This document shows positions 5,598 to 6,910 of a stretch of 6,910 bases of DNA, piece after piece. Both the position numbers and the translations under genes were made by a program. Each line of letters starts with the position of its first letter. Position 1 is the first letter of the stretch. The DNA lies in assembly GCA_938083405.1 (NCBI GenBank), contig CALKCV010000265.1, positions 1-6,910 of the forward strand, read 5' to 3'. The DNA is from an uncultured Microcoleaceae cyanobacterium (GTDB lineage: Bacteria > Cyanobacteriota > Cyanobacteriia > Cyanobacteriales > Microcoleaceae). Below the pieces are notes generated by a model. That model searched no databases. It had not been told where the DNA came from and saw only the letters and a program-made list of their open reading frames with translations.

Positions 5598-5669
5598 AAC
5601 CCGATAAGATCTGGGACATTAACTGGGCCCCTCGCCTTCGTCAAGATAAAAATAGAAAATAGAAAAATT

Positions 5670-6677
5670 ATGATAAGTCCTTCTCAATTTACTGCCATGA
5701 ATCGGCCCATAAGAATTGGCATGGTGGGTACGGGTCACGGGGCCAAAGCAAGAGCCGAGGCTTTAAAAGGTTGCGAAGGAGGGTTATTAGTAGCGATCGC
5801 CGGCCACACCCCTGAGAAAACAGAAGAATTTAGTCAAATCTTCCAGACAGAGGTCTCCCCGTCCTGGGGGCAACTCTTAGAACGGGAGGAGCTGGATTTA
5901 GCGATCGTCTCTTCTATTAATAAAGAACATGGAGCGATGGTGCGGGCCGCCTTAGAAAATAACTTGCACGTCGTCGTCGAATACCCCCTCTGCCTAGATC
6001 CTGCCGAAGCAGCAGAACTCATAGCTTCTTCAAAGGCCAAAAACAAACTATTGCACGTCGAACACATAGAATTATTGGGGGGCCTCCATAACGCAGTTAA
6101 AAAATGGCTGCCAGCAATAGGCAAAGTCTTCTATGCCCGCTACAAAACTATTAGTCCCAAACACCCCGCCCCCCGTCGCTGGAGCTATCAACCTTCATTA
6201 TTTGGCTTTCCTTTTGTGGGTGCCCTCTCTCGCCTCCATCGGTTTACGGATCTATTTGGCGAAGTTGCTGCTGTTAGCTGCGAAAGTCAGTTTTGGCAGA
6301 GGTCAGAGGATTTTTATAAAGCTTGTTTGTGTAATGCTCGGTTAAAATTCACCAACGGCATTATTGGCGAGTGCGTCTATGGCAAAGGGGAAACTTTCTG
6401 GCAGCGGGAAAATATGTTTGCCATCTACGGTTCGGAGGGAACTTTGATTTTTACTCCCAAAGAAGGGCAATTAATCAAAGGAGATAAAACCGAAATTATA
6501 GAAGTAGGAAGTCGCCGAGGTTTGTTTGCGAAAGATACGACGATGGTTTTAGAGCATTTGCAGGTAGGAACTCCTTTATATGTGACTCCGCAAGCAAGTT
6601 TGTATGCTTTAAAAGTGGCAGATGCAACTAGGCGATCGGCTGAAAATAACGGCGAATGGGTTTTTATCGATAAATAA
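5670..6677 (+). CDS. bvdR: Biliverdin reductase (NAD(P)H-dependent, GFO/IDH fold)
   Basis: The enzyme reduces biliverdin IXalpha to bilirubin with NAD(P)H and is needed for normal phycobilisome levels in Synechocystis. From the chosen ATG it has 335 residues, close to the 328 of Synechocystis BvdR as recalled. The Rossmann motif is GMVGTGHG (17-24). EYPL (104-107) stands where most GFO/IDH dehydrogenases have EKPL, as in known BvdR. HVEHIELLGG (129-138), FYARY, RRWSY, ALSRLHRFTDLFG, YGKGE, GTLIF and GSRRGLF follow in the BvdR order; R188 in ALSR aligns with the arginine implicated in catalysis in Synechocystis. ATG 5670 is preferred because it leaves a short leader before the fold, as in Synechocystis; ATG 5697 (326 residues) is possible, and the frame stays open back to a TTG at 5574 without supporting features. 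It converges on the GST-like gene, with a 17-bp gap. Confidence 0.93.
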   Translation: MISPSQFTAMNRPIRIGMVGTGHGAKARAEALKGCEGGLLVAIAGHTPEKTEEFSQIFQTEVSPSWGQLLEREELDLAIVSSINKEHGAMVRAALENNLHVVVEYPLCLDPAEAAELIASSKAKNKLLHVEHIELLGGLHNAVKKWLPAIGKVFYARYKTISPKHPAPRRWSYQPSLFGFPFVGALSRLHRFTDLFGEVAAVSCESQFWQRSEDFYKACLCNARLKFTNGIIGECVYGKGETFWQRENMFAIYGSEGTLIFTPKEGQLIKGDKTEIIEVGSRRGLFAKDTTMVLEHLQVGTPLYVTPQASLYALKVADATRRSAENNGEWVFIDK

Positions 6678-6694
6678 CATTCTCGATCGCGCAC

Positions 6695-6910
6695 CTATTC
6701 TTCAATGGTAATATATCGCGATCGCTCCATTACTCGTTCTATCCAAGCTTGTATTGCTGGAAACTGTTTTAAATCGAAGCCTCCTTCTGGGGCGACGTGG
6801 GTGTAGGCGAACAAACCGATGTCGGCAATGGTGTAGCGATCGCCTACAAAAAACCGATTATTTTCTAAATGTTTTTCCATCACTCCCAAGGCGGCGTAAC
6901 CCGGTTCTTT
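6695..6910 (-). CDS. Glutathione S-transferase-like protein, C-terminal part (5' end outside window)
   Basis: The frame is open to the right edge, so only the last 71 residues are visible. It reads like the all-helical C-terminal GST domain: YAALGVMEKHL, then FFVGDRYTIADIGLFAYTH, then FPAIQAWIERVMERSRYI. TIAD fits the conserved N-capping box (S/T-x-x-D) of helix 6, the folding nucleus of GSTs. The thioredoxin-like N-terminal domain with the glutathione site lies outside, so catalytic class and substrate cannot be judged. The first candidate start codon inside the window (TTG near 6889) falls within the domain and is not a real start. The gene ends with TAG, convergent with bvdR. Confidence 0.88.
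   Translation of the reverse strand, partial: KEPGYAALGVMEKHLENNRFFVGDRYTIADIGLFAYTHVAPEGGFDLKQFPAIQAWIERVMERSRYITIEE

Larger units (their letters stand above)
5317..5669. other. Divergent intergenic region between ferredoxin copy 2 and bvdR
   Basis: The left 196 bp are the duplicated ferredoxin upstream region with its promoter. The right part (5513-5669) holds the inverted repeat TTGTAT-TTCAAG-ATACAA (5580-5597) and an A-rich leader before the bvdR ATG. A TTTACA at 5565-5570 could be a -35 box for bvdR, but no good -10 is correctly spaced. No RNA gene was recognised. Confidence 0.5.

Noticed and set aside
5574..5669. N-terminal extension of BvdR from TTG at 5574
   Set aside because: The extra 32 residues do not resemble BvdR, run through the inverted repeat, and lack a ribosome binding site; ATG 5670 gives the family length.
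1..6910. CRISPR arrays, tRNA or rRNA genes, and transposase genes
   Set aside because: I saw no regularly spaced repeats, no cloverleaf-like sequence with a T-loop motif, and no transposase-like reading frame on either strand.

Overview
The window looks like chromosomal DNA from a filamentous or colonial cyanobacterium. The signs are nine copies of the cyanobacterial octamer GCGATCGC (HIP1), two plant-type photosynthetic [2Fe-2S] ferredoxins, a cyanobacterial-type biliverdin reductase, and a SpoIID/LytB protein of the kind cyanobacteria carry. The species cannot be named from the sequence alone.

Positions 1-2114 (+ strand) hold a two-gene cassette. The first gene is an ABC/SMC-like AAA ATPase that enters from beyond the left edge. 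The second is a DUF4435 (TOPRIM-like) protein that overlaps it by 7 nt. This pairing, with the visible motifs, matches the PARIS anti-phage system (AriA ATPase plus AriB toxic nuclease). The cassette is visibly richer in A/T than the rest of the window and has only one HIP1 site, as expected for an accessory defence module.

Positions 2115-2539 are non-coding. They hold a 60-bp repeat element made of two hairpin units, a GC-rich palindrome containing HIP1, and the promoter and ribosome binding site of the next gene.

Positions 2540-4222 encode an exported SpoIID/LytB peptidoglycan glycan-strand hydrolase. It converges on a ferredoxin gene (4288-4587, minus strand). A second ferredoxin gene lies further right (5017-5316, minus strand).

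The two ferredoxin genes result from a tandem segmental duplication of about 0.7 kb. The unit carried the 3' end of the spoIID-like gene, the ferredoxin gene and about 200 bp of its upstream region. A decayed 124-bp copy of the spoIID 3' end, with an internal stop and a frameshift, is stranded between the two ferredoxin genes. Both ferredoxin copies keep an aligned -35/-10 promoter and the same 196-bp distance from the start codon to the end of the homology.

Positions 5670-6677 (+) encode biliverdin reductase (BvdR), divergent from the second ferredoxin gene. It converges on the C-terminal part of a glutathione S-transferase-like gene (6695-6910, minus strand) that runs off the right edge. 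The right half of the window is therefore ordinary cyanobacterial redox and bilin metabolism plus cell-wall remodelling; the left edge is a probable antiviral defence module.
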